DNA of 64,000 nucleotides from Haemonchus contortus (lineage: Eukaryota > Nematoda > Chromadorea > Rhabditida > Trichostrongylidae), in the NCBI GenBank assembly GCA_000469685.2, contig LS997563.1:29281897-29345896 (forward strand). Reading direction: 5' to 3'. Both the position numbers and the translations under genes were made by a program. This document shows, one piece after another, positions 19,161 to 29,673 of this stretch; the first letter of the stretch is position 1, and each line of letters begins with the position of its first letter. Under the pieces are notes generated by a model, which was not told the origin of the DNA, did not search any database, and saw only the letters and a program-made list of their open reading frames with translations.

Positions 19161-22100
19161 CTGAAACGAGCAAACTAGTCCTTCATCGACATTCATCATT
19201 GCAGCGGCATTGTCGAACTGCCCGCAGTAGTGAGGCGCAGAAAAGATGGTAACAAGGCGCTTATTAGCGAAAAACTCGTACCCATCTTGTACTACCTGCA
19301 AAAAAAAAAGAAATAGCAGTTTCTATGGAACTGGTCGGCAAAACAGGAACTTTACTTGATGAGCTCTTGCGATGAGATCGATATCTAATATTGGTAACAT
19401 TTCATTAACTACGTCTTGTCCAAATACGTAAGACACTCCACGAGTATTCGCCTGCCAACCCTGAACACAAAAGCGTTTTTACGATGAGGCGTTCATACCG
19501 GGTGGCGGTACTTCTCCCCGAATCCCCACAACAAGCGGCAAAGGTTCTGCGGTGACCAGCGTATCCTTCCATCGGGAATTCAGACTTCCCTATCACAGCG
19601 CGAGTCTGCGCGCGATAGGGTGCGGCGAGCGTGACGCGACATTCGAGCAGAAGTACGTACAGCTGTACGTTTCGATGATTGGCTTTGGGTTTTATTGCTA
19701 ATCGTCGAAAGAAATCTAAGAAAGTACATTCCCCCCTTCAATGAACTTTTAAATACTTCTGAGGCGGAACTGAAATCCCAGGAAACTATTAGATCATCAC
19801 TGATTACGAATCCTTCATGGCCTTACTGCCTTTTACACGTGGTGAGTAGCCTGTCCTTCGCACCCCACCCCTTAATGAAAGCCAATCGCAAACCTTGACG
19901 TAATGATCAGGATCGCTCCACAAGAGATCGATATGTATCGATGGATTTGGGGGATCAATAGGACGAGTGATTTGCCTAAGCTGGTCCAGTGATTTCAGCT
20001 AAAACAACATCTATATAATGGTAAACGAAAACTTCTAGTATTCTTCAGTTGGCCCTAATACGACCAGAGTTTGCCGCAGCGCGACCGCACGTTTCATTGC
20101 TGTGCGTGGCGGCAAACTCCGGTCTTTGGAACCGGAGCATCTTGGTCAATGAGACATGGGAGCGAGGTACACTTGATACAGATCAACCTTGGGAGACAGT
20201 CCACCGTGCATGCAGAGAATTTTTCCAGCTACGAGGCCTGTGAACGGCATAGCGGCAAATGCTTCCTGAAGAAATTTATTATTTGAATTTAAAGTAGCGT
20301 ACATTCCAGACTGAGCTACCTGAAAGCAGAGCCATAGTCGGGTACTATTGTAACGTCTGTTGCATTCTTCAAAAAACCCATACACTCGGTTAATAGGTGC
20401 GCATTCATGGTTTCCTCTTAGGATGAAAAAGTTACCGGGGTATTTGATCTGAACACGGAGGACTTATTGAAGGAATTGCTTCTCATGAAAATTTCTGGTA
20501 ATAGAGCATGTTGCCTTACCTTGTAAGAAAAAAATAGCGCAATACATTCGAGGTTCTGATGGCCACGATCTACATAGTCTCCCAGAAAAAGATAGTTAAC
20601 CATTGGTGGGAATCCACCTCGATCAAAAAGTCTTAATACATCTGAAACTGCTCCATCATACAATTTCAATGCACTCAGATGATGCAATCCCGTAATTCCA
20701 AGGATTGGTGGTCTTCTTTTAGGGATAGTCTCTCGGTAACTTTTCCGAAAACTTTTTACCATTACCTAGAGAGTATTATAGTAACCTGAATTATGAAATC
20801 TCGAAAATATCCAGGACGTGTTACGGTACCCCTGCTCTCAGCTCCACGAATATTGTTCTTCAATCCCAAATTTGCAGGAAGCTCCATCTAACTTTTTATG
20901 ACTCTTCTCCTGGTTTCTCCGCTGTCTCTTAGCATGCCAAGAGGAAAGAAATATTAGACATATAAACAGTCTTTCCCACCAGTCAGGGGGCACGGTGGTC
21001 AGTCGAGGGCAACATGCGCACGGACAAGAGGGCGCCCACAATGGAAGCGGAGGTAGGAAGCTACCACTTTGTCAGCCGTGGCTGCCACAATCTAACTGCC
21101 GATCAAGCGGGAAGAATGTCATGGACTGTAGCAAAAGTAGAGTTTCCAAAATAGCATTATTTCCATTATTGGTAAGACCCGTTTATTGGCTTTGTGTGTT
21201 TTACTTTCTTGCTGATCAGATGTTCACCTTGCGAACCCTACCAATCAATGTCCTGTCCATTCACGCTCTAACGTCAGAGACGGCCAAACTCGAGATGGCA
21301 GGAAAGGCATGTGCGGATTGTTTGTGTATACTTCTCGGGATCATGTGCTGAAGTGGGCGAAGCACAGGAATGAGAACATGAATGACTGCCAAATGACGTC
21401 AATTCAAGTGTAGTCAGAGTCTGATGGACACTAATGTGGAACTGGTGCATGAAAGTGACACTGATGATCGCCCACAAAGCTGGATGGGATTAATTGAGCG
21501 AGCACGGGAAGTGCACGTGCAGAATTCTTTCAGGGGTTCTCGATCTCGAACAAAGTTGTTGGCTTACCTGCATATTGCCCATGGATATCACCGCATATTT
21601 TTATAGGAGATTGAACTTCAAGCAATGATGCCTGACTTAGAAATACTTGCCTGTAACGTGGAACCATTCCATTTTATTGACTTTTATAGAGCAAACTAAT
21701 GGAAATATGTCAATTTTATTTAGGTGGGTGTGGTGCAGTAGGATCGAAATTGTCGCGTCGCGACGAGAGCGATGCGGCGCGCGAAGGAATGTGGCAGAAT
21801 GCAGCAGCAGGTAAGGAATGTAGGAACAAAAGAACTAACAGTAGAATCATGCCTAAAATAATGGTCGCATATCGATAGAGCTGTATGAAGAACACTAGAG
21901 CTGTAATAACGGCGAAGCGTATGGCCCGCTACAGCCGCGTGCGGCAAATCGATTACACAGAACCGATCCTATTGTCTTCCTATGTAAGGTATCTATATCA
22001 AATTGATTCACTTTGTGCTGTGAACAGATCTTTACATTTCGAATGCACTTGACTTTCATTTGCAATAGCAACGACAATTCAGTTGCTTTTCAGCCTTTTC

Positions 22101-22923
22101 AACTATTTTTGAAGAATAGGTCATAATGAAGGATAGGATAGGCCATGATATAACTCAGGGCTTATAAGCCTACTCGGTAAATGCTTATTTGTTCTGATCA
22201 CTGCTTCTACCTAGAGTAGCATGCCGGTCAAAGTCTTTTCAATCACTGCCATACACAGGCTCTTATCACGGGTCAAGATGTACCATCGTGATAACTTTCT
22301 CAAACCAGGTCACTGTAGACCTGTTGGCGGTTCAAGAACTCTTCATCTTTATGATTTAACAACATAAGTACGGGCGCTCATTTGATGAAATCGATGATCA
22401 ACTGTAGGTGATACTGAGTGATACTGATACCTATGCAGTGATATTTTGTGCCTTGCATTTGCTTGTTTCATTTGGTTCTGTTGGAAAGTCACAAACTCCT
22501 AACTAAAGCGGACTCCATTGAAGCATGGAATGAGAGATTCTTCGATCCGTACTAACTGCTCTTTGATGTCAAGATTCCGACCATACGACACAACACGATT
22601 CAACCTATGCTGATGCCTTTTAAGTGATAACACCTCCAGGTGATAGCTAGAGGTAGATGTGTACAGTTGTAATCAAGAAATCCGATCATATCAAGATCGC
22701 TAGATTGCGTATCCTCTTCACGAGAACGACCGTGCCAAAACACAGGGCAGCACATCCTTTCTGAAAACGGTTTTCTGCAGTAACTAATGCAAAGTACTGA
22801 CCTTGCGGACTGGCATAGGGTTATAAGTTCTGCTTCCTTCACATTGTTAACCAAAGCGCAGCCTGGTACTCCAACATTTAACAATCGAACGATCATGTCG
22901 TCCACATCAACACGAGTACCCAT
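19161..22923 (-). CDS. PP1-like Ser/Thr phosphatase lacking the GDIHG motif; possible pseudophosphatase
   Basis: PPP-family phosphatase. Minus-strand exons: 22802-22923 (ATG at 22923), about 20520-20765, 20320-20448, 20188-20265, 19894-19998, 19356-19460 and 19161-19295. From the 20520 end onward every junction closes in phase 0. Exon 1 ([18 protein letters not shown], then an E-I-x-x-LC-like helix) matches the PP1 N-terminus. Later motifs are [65 protein letters not shown] and [11 protein letters not shown]. The GDIHGQ block expected before [11 protein letters not shown] is replaced by an unrelated stretch ([13 protein letters not shown]), so a metal-binding Asp and His are missing. The exon 1-2 junction (possible acceptor near 20757) and the C-terminal exon below 19160 are unresolved. 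It could be a pseudophosphatase, a decaying gene, or have an undetected alternative exon. Confidence 0.85.
19493..19640 (+). repeat. GC-rich dispersed element, copy 1
   Basis: GC-rich block inside a PP1-like intron. It begins GGTGGCGGTACTTCTCCCCG and contains CGGTGACCAGCGTATCCTTC and a CGCGCGATAGGG stretch. The same order of motifs appears at 47535-47690 and, reversed, at 49021-49168. No coding capacity. Confidence 0.55.
20067..20119. repeat. Inverted repeat in PP1-like intron
   Basis: Perfect 11-bp arms, GAGTTTGCCGC at 20067-20077 and GCGGCAAACTC at 20109-20119, with imperfect pairing outside (ACCA / CCGGT). It lies wholly within the intron 19999-20187. Probably a remnant of a foldback element. 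Confidence 0.6.
22383..22430 (+). mobile_element. RTE 3'-end stub
   Basis: Matches the extreme 3' end of the RTE element at the right edge, in the opposite orientation: AAATCGATGATCAAC followed by repeats of a GTGATACTGA type. Only the last few dozen bases are present, as expected for a severely 5'-truncated LINE insertion. Confidence 0.55.
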
Positions 22924-25882
22924 AGCTTGCTAAATGTGTATAGTTGAACAGTGAGCTCCTTTATATGCATAGAGGAGATAGAGACGTCGAGGTTTCATTT
23001 GTGGGAGGAGGTGGTCTTCTTTGGGGTAGTTGAAGCGACGTGACGACTGACCACCAGGAACTCCTTTCCGGAAGACTAGAATACTACGAGTTGACTGTGA
23101 GGGGAACCGCAATAAAATGCTGCTTACCCTACACATGAGTTTAAATATTCCACATGCTATGAGAAACATACTCTTATCATGGGGATAACACGATGGGGTT
23201 CATTTTCATGCGCTCTGGTGATGTGTATAGAGACATCTTTCATCTATGAATTTGCCTTCTAGGGAAACCACCCCTGGCAGCTAGTGCCTCTCAGAAAGAG
23301 CTCGGATAATGGTTTATGGGGATTTTTTTTAAAGCTGTAAAATTTTGGTGATTTGTCTAATTTTTGCTGAACTCTGCATTAAAAAAAAGGAATCCGTCAT
23401 TTTGCTAGTCCTGACTATTTGATCATGTGAGGCATTGAATAAATTGCAGTGGCCACCTTACATCAAAAGTTGACACGAACAGAAAAAGATGAATCTAGTA
23501 GAGTGGCGTTAGTTCTTCCCAAATTCTCACGGCAACCGGCAGCGGTGCCGCGGCGGCTACCCGTATACGGGCCACGCCCTGTCGTGCTCCTGGGACCGCG
23601 TGGCCCGTAGACGAGCCACAGTTATTTTGTATGTATAACATTCATTTTCGATTTTTTTGACCCTTTCAAGTATCGAGCAGGTTTATGACCTACTATAGAA
23701 TCTTGACGCGCAGTGGTCCGTAAAACGTTTGCTCCCAACTTCAGTGATAAGAGGAGACAAAGTTACTTCTGAGGGCATTGGTAAAGGAGGAAAACCAAAG
23801 GCTGTAAAAAAGGTTGTAAAAAGGTGCAAAATGGATGTAAAGGGACTCTGCTGGGTATCCGATAATTCGAAACATGCCATTCCCATCTTGCCTGTATCTT
23901 GGTGTTTAGACAGAGTCGCATTTGATTTGGTAAAAACTCTCACCTTCCTTCGAACAATCAGAAACAACATTAGATGCCACATTTAAAAAAACTTTTTTGT
24001 CGGCTGGAAATGCTTACGAAAAAATTGACTTGCTCCTGGGACCGTGTGGCCCGCCAGCGGGCCACAGCAGCGCCCGCGAAAAGTGCGCTCGGTCCTACAC
24101 GCCAGACACGCTAAAATGGCGCGGTCGCCAATGGGTTAAAGGCACAATTCACATCAATTTTGTGTAATCCACATTATGACGAAAAATAGAAGATAAGGTG
24201 GAAAATAGTGCGATGAAGGCGAAGAAACTGCGCGAATCGGTTTGCAATCCGCATCGCCTTGACACACGTCTGACGTGACATCAGTCGAGGGGTGGGAAAT
24301 ACGGGCGATCAGGTAATGGGGCTCACACTATGCTCTAAATGTTGAGTTTTTGGGCGCGAGAGGGTCCATCCTATTACCCTTGGGGGCCATTAGGTATTCC
24401 TAGAGGGAAAACTCAGTAACCATTTTTATCGTGAACCGTGCTTTTACCTGAGAATTCAAACCCTACCTTTCGTAGCGCGACACCACTGAATCCACTAGAC
24501 GGTGCTGGTTCCCATTGTTCCACGCTGATATAAATCAAATCTAAATTCTGCTTGTGACTGAACCAAGCTAAGACATTCATTTGAAGGCAGCACTAATGGT
24601 AAGGATCAAAAGACTTTCGAATTCTATTTCTTCTAACGTAGTTTTTTCAGAAACTTCTGCCGGGAGCTTGGCTCTATCGAAATCTGGAGTAACTGCAAGA
24701 CCGTCACGCTCTCGAGTACCCGTACACTCTCTTTTTGGCTGACACGAAAGTTACTGAATTTGAAGAAAGCGGTTTCTTGGACTCTAAAACCTTTCTTCCA
24801 ACAAAGATGTTGTACATGGCTAGTTCCTTCTCAAACCTTGTACACTTTCCGATCTTTATGAATGTTAGTGAGAACTGCTTTCTGTACGCTCCGATTGTGG
24901 GTTCGTGAGCAGACTAGATATGCAGGCAGATTCGGACTTCTGCCTGATAACTTTTGGAGAGAGACAAGGAAACCATGCAGTGAGTGGTTCAGTGTAGAAG
25001 TGACTCGAACATTTCCAAGACATCACAATAACTACCGAAAAACCAATACAGCGATATGAATTCGATGCGCTCAAATGGACTTAGTAAGCTGCAGCAGAGT
25101 CAGGCGAGGTCACTACTGCCGATGGGCTCATAAGTAACAAACATTGTAATCGTATTTGAAGCGTTACAAAGCAGTTGGTCCACAGTATCTACAGTATGCA
25201 ACGTTCAGAACGATGGTATGAAATCATCGGTGCAATTTGGAACAGGCTGAATCGGAACAGATTTACTCGACTAGGCAGTGTGATTAACAACGGAATCAGA
25301 AAAAATAACTTTAGCATTAAGAGCAGAGTTCGAAACAATGCTGTGGGAACGATTATACGTGACATTGTTATTGGCTTCCTCGAGTCTTCTTTATACTCGA
25401 GGCAAATCCTTTTCCGGTTGACATCCTAAACAAAACTTGTCATTACCAATGGCTCAAAAGGAATTCGGAACTTTTGACTTCCAGCGCAACAGACGTGTTT
25501 GAGACTATCGAAAAGCAAGAACACAGGTCAACCCCTGTCGAACTTTATCTGAAAAAAGGCTAAATGAAGATATATCTACAACGTTAAGAAGAAAGGGGAT
25601 AAAATATAGGCTGAAATCACTTGCTCAAGAATTGTGCTCTTTATTGGACGACGCCTCCCTTGATCATCGCTGTTTCTCACCTTTCCGCGTAAGCCTTGAG
25701 TGGATTCTTTTTTGATTGCATGCACATGGGGTGCACGCTTTAGTGCTTATAGGGGCTCATTGGTCCCTGAAGATAATCTGTTCAGAATTTGCTTTGGATT
25801 GCGCCACGTACTCGACTTTACTCAGTACAATGTGAAAATGATTATTAGTTTTGTTCAGCCCCATTGTTCCTTTTGTAGTTTG
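22924..25882. other. Intergenic stretch, no firm gene
   Basis: No recognisable protein. Two partial copies of a GC-rich motif (CTCCTGGGACCG followed by GTGGCCCG) occur near 23588 and 24030. On the plus strand a TTTTTTCAG acceptor at about 24650 precedes a short open frame rich in Ser/Arg ending in TGA near 24750. It could be a terminal exon but has no partner exon I trust. Confidence 0.4.
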
Positions 25883-26060
25883 AAGGCTGTAGATAAGTGC
25901 ATCTACGGTCTCTGAACTCAACCCTCCTACTTATAGGTTCTACTGAGAGCATGACATCAATTTACGGCAAAATAACAAAGTCGATTTTTTTGGCATTTTC
26001 CAATCTTTGGAGGAATTTTTCTACGGAATCTGAGGAGATGGCGGTCAGGCAGTACACTGT
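25883..26060. repeat. Hairpin-bearing repeat, copy A
   Basis: Starts with a stem-loop (25884-25911): 11 pairs with two G-U, loop AAGTGC. About 150 bp of conserved sequence follows (GGTTCTACTGAGAGCATGAC, then a TTTGGCATTTTCC motif). A second copy is at 26698-26885. The stem differs between copies by a compensatory pair change. Function unknown. Confidence 0.6.
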
Positions 26061-26369
26061 CGTAGACATCTGTTTGTTTTCTGCAAGACTGTTATGGTAC
26101 ACCCTATCATAGATCAAAATTTCTCCCTTGGCATGGCTCCAAACTACGAACTTCGTCAAGCCAAAATCATAAAGCAATGTTTTTCCCTTTCCGCTGGTCT
26201 TTTTGTGACTGATTTATAAACTGCTAGATTCCCCGTGAAAAATGCTATCGAATGATATGTAGGTCAACCCGTGACGAAAACCTCCCAACACAACCACTTT
26301 CTGCAGTAGGCCTGTCTCTGGGCGGTTCCCTTCAGGGCGTGTAAGGCTTCAGCGATAATTATTTGAATG

Positions 26370-26660
26370 GGTGATTAGATCTGCTGGTGGCGAGGTAGTG
26401 AAGTGGCGAGAAGGGGGTTGGATCGATTAATGATTACTTTAATGGGGGTAAGATCTGCAGGGGACGGAGTACTGTAGTGGCGGGGAAGTGGGGCAGTTTG
26501 ATAGGGAGTTCTGAGGCGGTCTGAATGGGCGGTGGTGAACGGTTGTGAAAAGGGGGGCGAAAAGGGGGGGGGGCTTGAACAATTGTTTTAGTGGGGCAAG
26601 ATCTGCAGGAGGCTGGTTACTGTAATGGCGGGAATGTGAGGCAGAATGGACGTTTCGAGA
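26370..26660 (+). repeat. G-rich degenerate tandem repeat
   Basis: Three diverged units each begin AGATCTGC[A/T]GG followed by a GTAGTGGCGGGGAAG-like stretch, at about 26377, 26452 and 26601. The plus strand is strongly G-skewed, with runs such as GGGGGG and GGGGGGGGGG at about 26550-26577. It lies between the two hairpin repeats. Confidence 0.6.
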
Positions 26661-26697
26661 CAGCCTGAAGGACCGTTTCCATCGTTCATCTATGATG

Positions 26698-26885
26698 TGG
26701 AGGCTGTACATAGTTGCATGTACGGCCTCTGCACGCAACACTTCTCTCTACAGGTTCCACTGAGAATATGGCATCGATTTACAGCAAAATAACGAAGACA
26801 ATTTTTTTTGGCATTTTCCCGTTTTTGGAGGAACTTTTCTGCGGAATTTGAGGAGGCAGCAGCGAGGCAATCCATTAGTAGACGC
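26698..26885. repeat. Hairpin-bearing repeat, copy B
   Basis: Second copy of the repeat at 25883-26060. The stem-loop at 26699-26730 has about 12-13 pairs around loop AGTTGC, followed by GGTTCCACTGAGAATATGGC and the TTTGGCATTTTCCC motif. Overall similarity to copy A is roughly 80 percent by eye. Confidence 0.6.
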
Positions 26886-27867
26886 ACTGCGCATTTACCT
26901 TGAAACGTATAAATGACATAACATTAGGAAGGTGGGCAATTTTACAATCACGCACTAGGAATAACAGTGCGTGTCCACTTGAGGATAACGATAGACTGCT
27001 TCAAATTTCCGTATGATGCTTTTTTCCAACCATATGTTTTTTTTCACCTTGACCAAGCGGTCAGGTGCTCGTGCATGCACAGTTTCCAATATTCTGTGTT
27101 CTTCATTAGGTTCCTTCAACGTGTGCGTGGCGGCAGCAAATCAACGACGGCTCTATATGTGCATGATGTTTTGTACTTCACAACCGAGAAAATGTGCTCC
27201 GCTTTCGCCACAGACGCGGAAAAATCTTTATTCGCATTGATTAAGATATCTACGAGAGGCAATGAAGCGACGACTAGAGCTTCATTGTAGAAGTTCCTCT
27301 TCGAATTCCACAGAAACCTTTCACTGATCACGGTGGTGTCAAGGATTGTTTACTAAGTATAGTTCAAATACGCTAGTGTGCTCTATGATGTAGTAGGGAA
27401 GTTATTACTAGTTTGAAACAGTCAACGACAGAAACTGAAACTAACGGTAACTCACAGTAATATTTCGTAACAGATATATTGGGATAGCCATAACAAGTGA
27501 TTATGAAATTAATCGATCGGAAAATAGATAGACAAGTGAGTATCTTTTGGAGTATGTTAGTAACAAATAAAATGAGATATGGCGATGGTAACTAATTGAA
27601 GTAGTAAGCGAGCGCGCTGAGCGGAAGGTGCGATCGCTAAGGTCACCTTGTCCTACCACCATTTGAATAATAAGAGTTTATCCTTATAACACAAATATAA
27701 CATGAGCAACAAGAAAAACAACAAAGATAATAAGATGCACATAACATCAGAAACACCAAGGAGACTGGCGACCGGTGGATGGGTATTGTATCTCTTCTGG
27801 ATAGTACAGGGAATCGGAAGGACGGTCTAATTAGTTGATCCGCAGTGGTTTCGGCTAGTTGTTGTTG
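26886..27867. other. Stretch without a supported gene
   Basis: Open frames near 26967-27331 on both strands have no recognisable domain and no convincing splice partners. The end near 27840-27890 carries a short tandem repeat (GGCTAGTTGTTGTTGTTAGGA-like) at the broken end of the Gypsy gag remnant. Confidence 0.4.
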
Positions 27868-28695
27868 TTAGGAATTTCGGCTAGTTGTTGTTGTTAGGAG
27901 TTGTTCGACCATCTGGGCCTTGGCTACCGCCTGTTCGAAGGTGCTCGGATTGTCCAGCTTCACATAATAACGAATAAAACCCAACCGGGCTACGAACTCT
28001 TCTAGGGTCCGTTCCTTTTGGCTTGATGAATCCTGGCCTGCTGTTGCAGCGCGAACTAAAAGGAGCAAGCGGTTGGCGGAGGTAGAGGTAGATTCGCCAG
28101 CTTGTTGCTGCCAGCTCGCCAATGATTGCCTAGCAAGGTGACGGTGTTGTGGGCCCTCGAAGGATCGTTTAAGATGAGCCACTGAAGTGCCATAATCGTC
28201 GCGCTCCTCGTCGGATAATTCTTCAACCTTCTCCCTTTTGACCCCATCCAGGTTACCTATTAGAAAATAGGCTTTTTGTTAGGAAGTCCAGGTTGTGGAC
28301 TTCACCCTAATAACGTCTTCCAAGCGGCGGAGCCAGAGAGAGAACTGCAATGGGTCATTCCCCGTTGCAGTAAACGGGACAACACCAATGCGATCACTAA
28401 CAGCGGCAAAAGAGTGATTAAGGTCAGAGAGTAAAACGGAATTACCTTCGTTGATCTGCTTGGTCAGTTGTGCGGTGTCGGCCTTGGAGTCGTTACCGAC
28501 TTCTTCCAGCGCAAGGACCGTAGCGTTACGTAAGGACTTGGCGTCCCTACCACGAACACTTGCCTTATCATCTAGATACGACAATGCGTTGGCAAGATTT
28601 TCGGAGGCAGAGGCCTCAGGAACTATTCCGGAAATTGGGCCATCCGCCCAAGAATCCACCGGGGTGGACTGAGAGCGGGTCGCTGGAGGACCCAT
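27868..28695 (-). pseudogene. Gypsy-type retrotransposon gag remnant
   Basis: Structural Gag protein of a Ty3/Gypsy-like LTR element. From an ATG at 28695 (MGPPATRSQS) it reads an N-terminal region, then the LQFSLWLRRLEDVIR motif, then after an in-frame TAA (28279-28281) continues in the same frame with FLIGNLDGVKREKVEEL, FEGPQHRHLARQSLASW and FVARLGFIRYYVKLDNP, typical of nematode Gypsy Gag. The frame ends in a short duplicated repeat at 27868. No protease, RT, integrase or LTRs lie next to it, so it is an orphan, inactivated fragment just outside the Penelope composite. Confidence 0.8.
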
Positions 28696-29121
28696 GAGAG
28701 TCTTAGCAGGTAAGAAAACAGCGAAAATGATCACAGAACGAACGAAATGGATGAGGATATGATTAATCACTTGCTTATGAAGTCATCTACGCTTGGGGGA
28801 GGAGCCAGCCAATAGGGGCGGGCAGGCTACCGTAACCCGGAAAGGCTAGGAATTCAAATCACAGATCGACAATCAAGAAAGATGATATCAGAGAACAGAA
28901 AGTTCATGTTTATAATGTTGCTGATCCCATATGCAGATGTGCTGGGAATGTTATGCGATGAGATCGGAAGTGAGATAGTAATGCGAGCTTCCCATGAATA
29001 ACAAATCTCAGCGATATGGGAATATATGGTTGGAATGTAATACCATGAGAACGTCATGTGCTAGGGCGCATAGAGCGGTAAGGTGATCATACAGATCACA
29101 CGTGAGTCATGCGACAAAGAG
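28696..29121. other. Short spacer before the nested transposon block
   Basis: It may include the 5' untranslated region of the Gypsy remnant. At its right end, ATGCGACAAAG at 29109-29119 is an extra copy of the target repeat that flanks the Penelope composite. Confidence 0.4.
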
Positions 29122-29133
29122 TATGCGACAAAG
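29122..29133. repeat. Target-site duplication, left
   Basis: TATGCGACAAAG, matching 42587-42598 exactly. It directly abuts the Penelope terminal sequence (TCCACGTGCGGCTCTCG). A further ATGCGACAAAG lies at 29109-29119, so this spot was already repetitive or was hit twice. Confidence 0.8.
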
Positions 29134-29300
29134 TCCACGTGCGGCTCTCGATGAACCTCGGCATATTTTCGAAAAACTTTATTTGTATAACTCCACACGA
29201 GGTTTACAATACCTTAATGGCTTACGTTTCGGTGAAACCACCTTCGTCGGAACATAAAAGGATGGAATCAATTTATGAGATTACCCGATCAAACATCCCC

Positions 29301-29673
29301 GCCTTTTGGATTATGCCACGCGGATTACTTGAGTACTTTATCCTGAACGAATTCCGACTTGAAGTAACTTGACTTGAACTCTCTAGGAGTAGAGGTACTC
29401 ACTTGAAATGAATGAACAAGATAACTTGAATCTTTACTTGAACAGTAAGTGAGATCGGGGCCAGAGCCCAGCCGTACCGGAGCGATGTCGAAATCGAAAT
29501 ATAGATCGGTAGTACCGAGACTTGCCCTTTTATAGCTGCCTCGAGCCCGCCAGATCATCGCGTAGATCACGTTTATAATCGAACAGGCCCGATCAAGAAC
29601 TAAACTATAGAATTAGGAACAAGGATAAAAATAAGCAACAAAATAGGCAAAAAAAGAAGTCGCTTTCGCGACA
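29301..29673 (-). repeat. BEL/Pao 3' LTR
   Basis: 373 bp. On the minus strand it begins TGTCGCGAAAGCGACTTC, itself a small palindrome. It carries a TATAAAAGG box at 29526-29534 and ends ...CCAAAAGGC rather than the usual CA. It pairs with 38364-38734. Confidence 0.9.

Noticed and set aside
23683..23986. Overlapping frames on both strands as a small gene
   Set aside because: No splice partners or motifs, and it adjoins a duplicated GC-rich motif, so it is likely repeat-derived.
29325..29570. 81-codon frame repeated at 38388-38633 as a paired gene
   Set aside because: Both copies lie entirely within the BEL/Pao LTRs.
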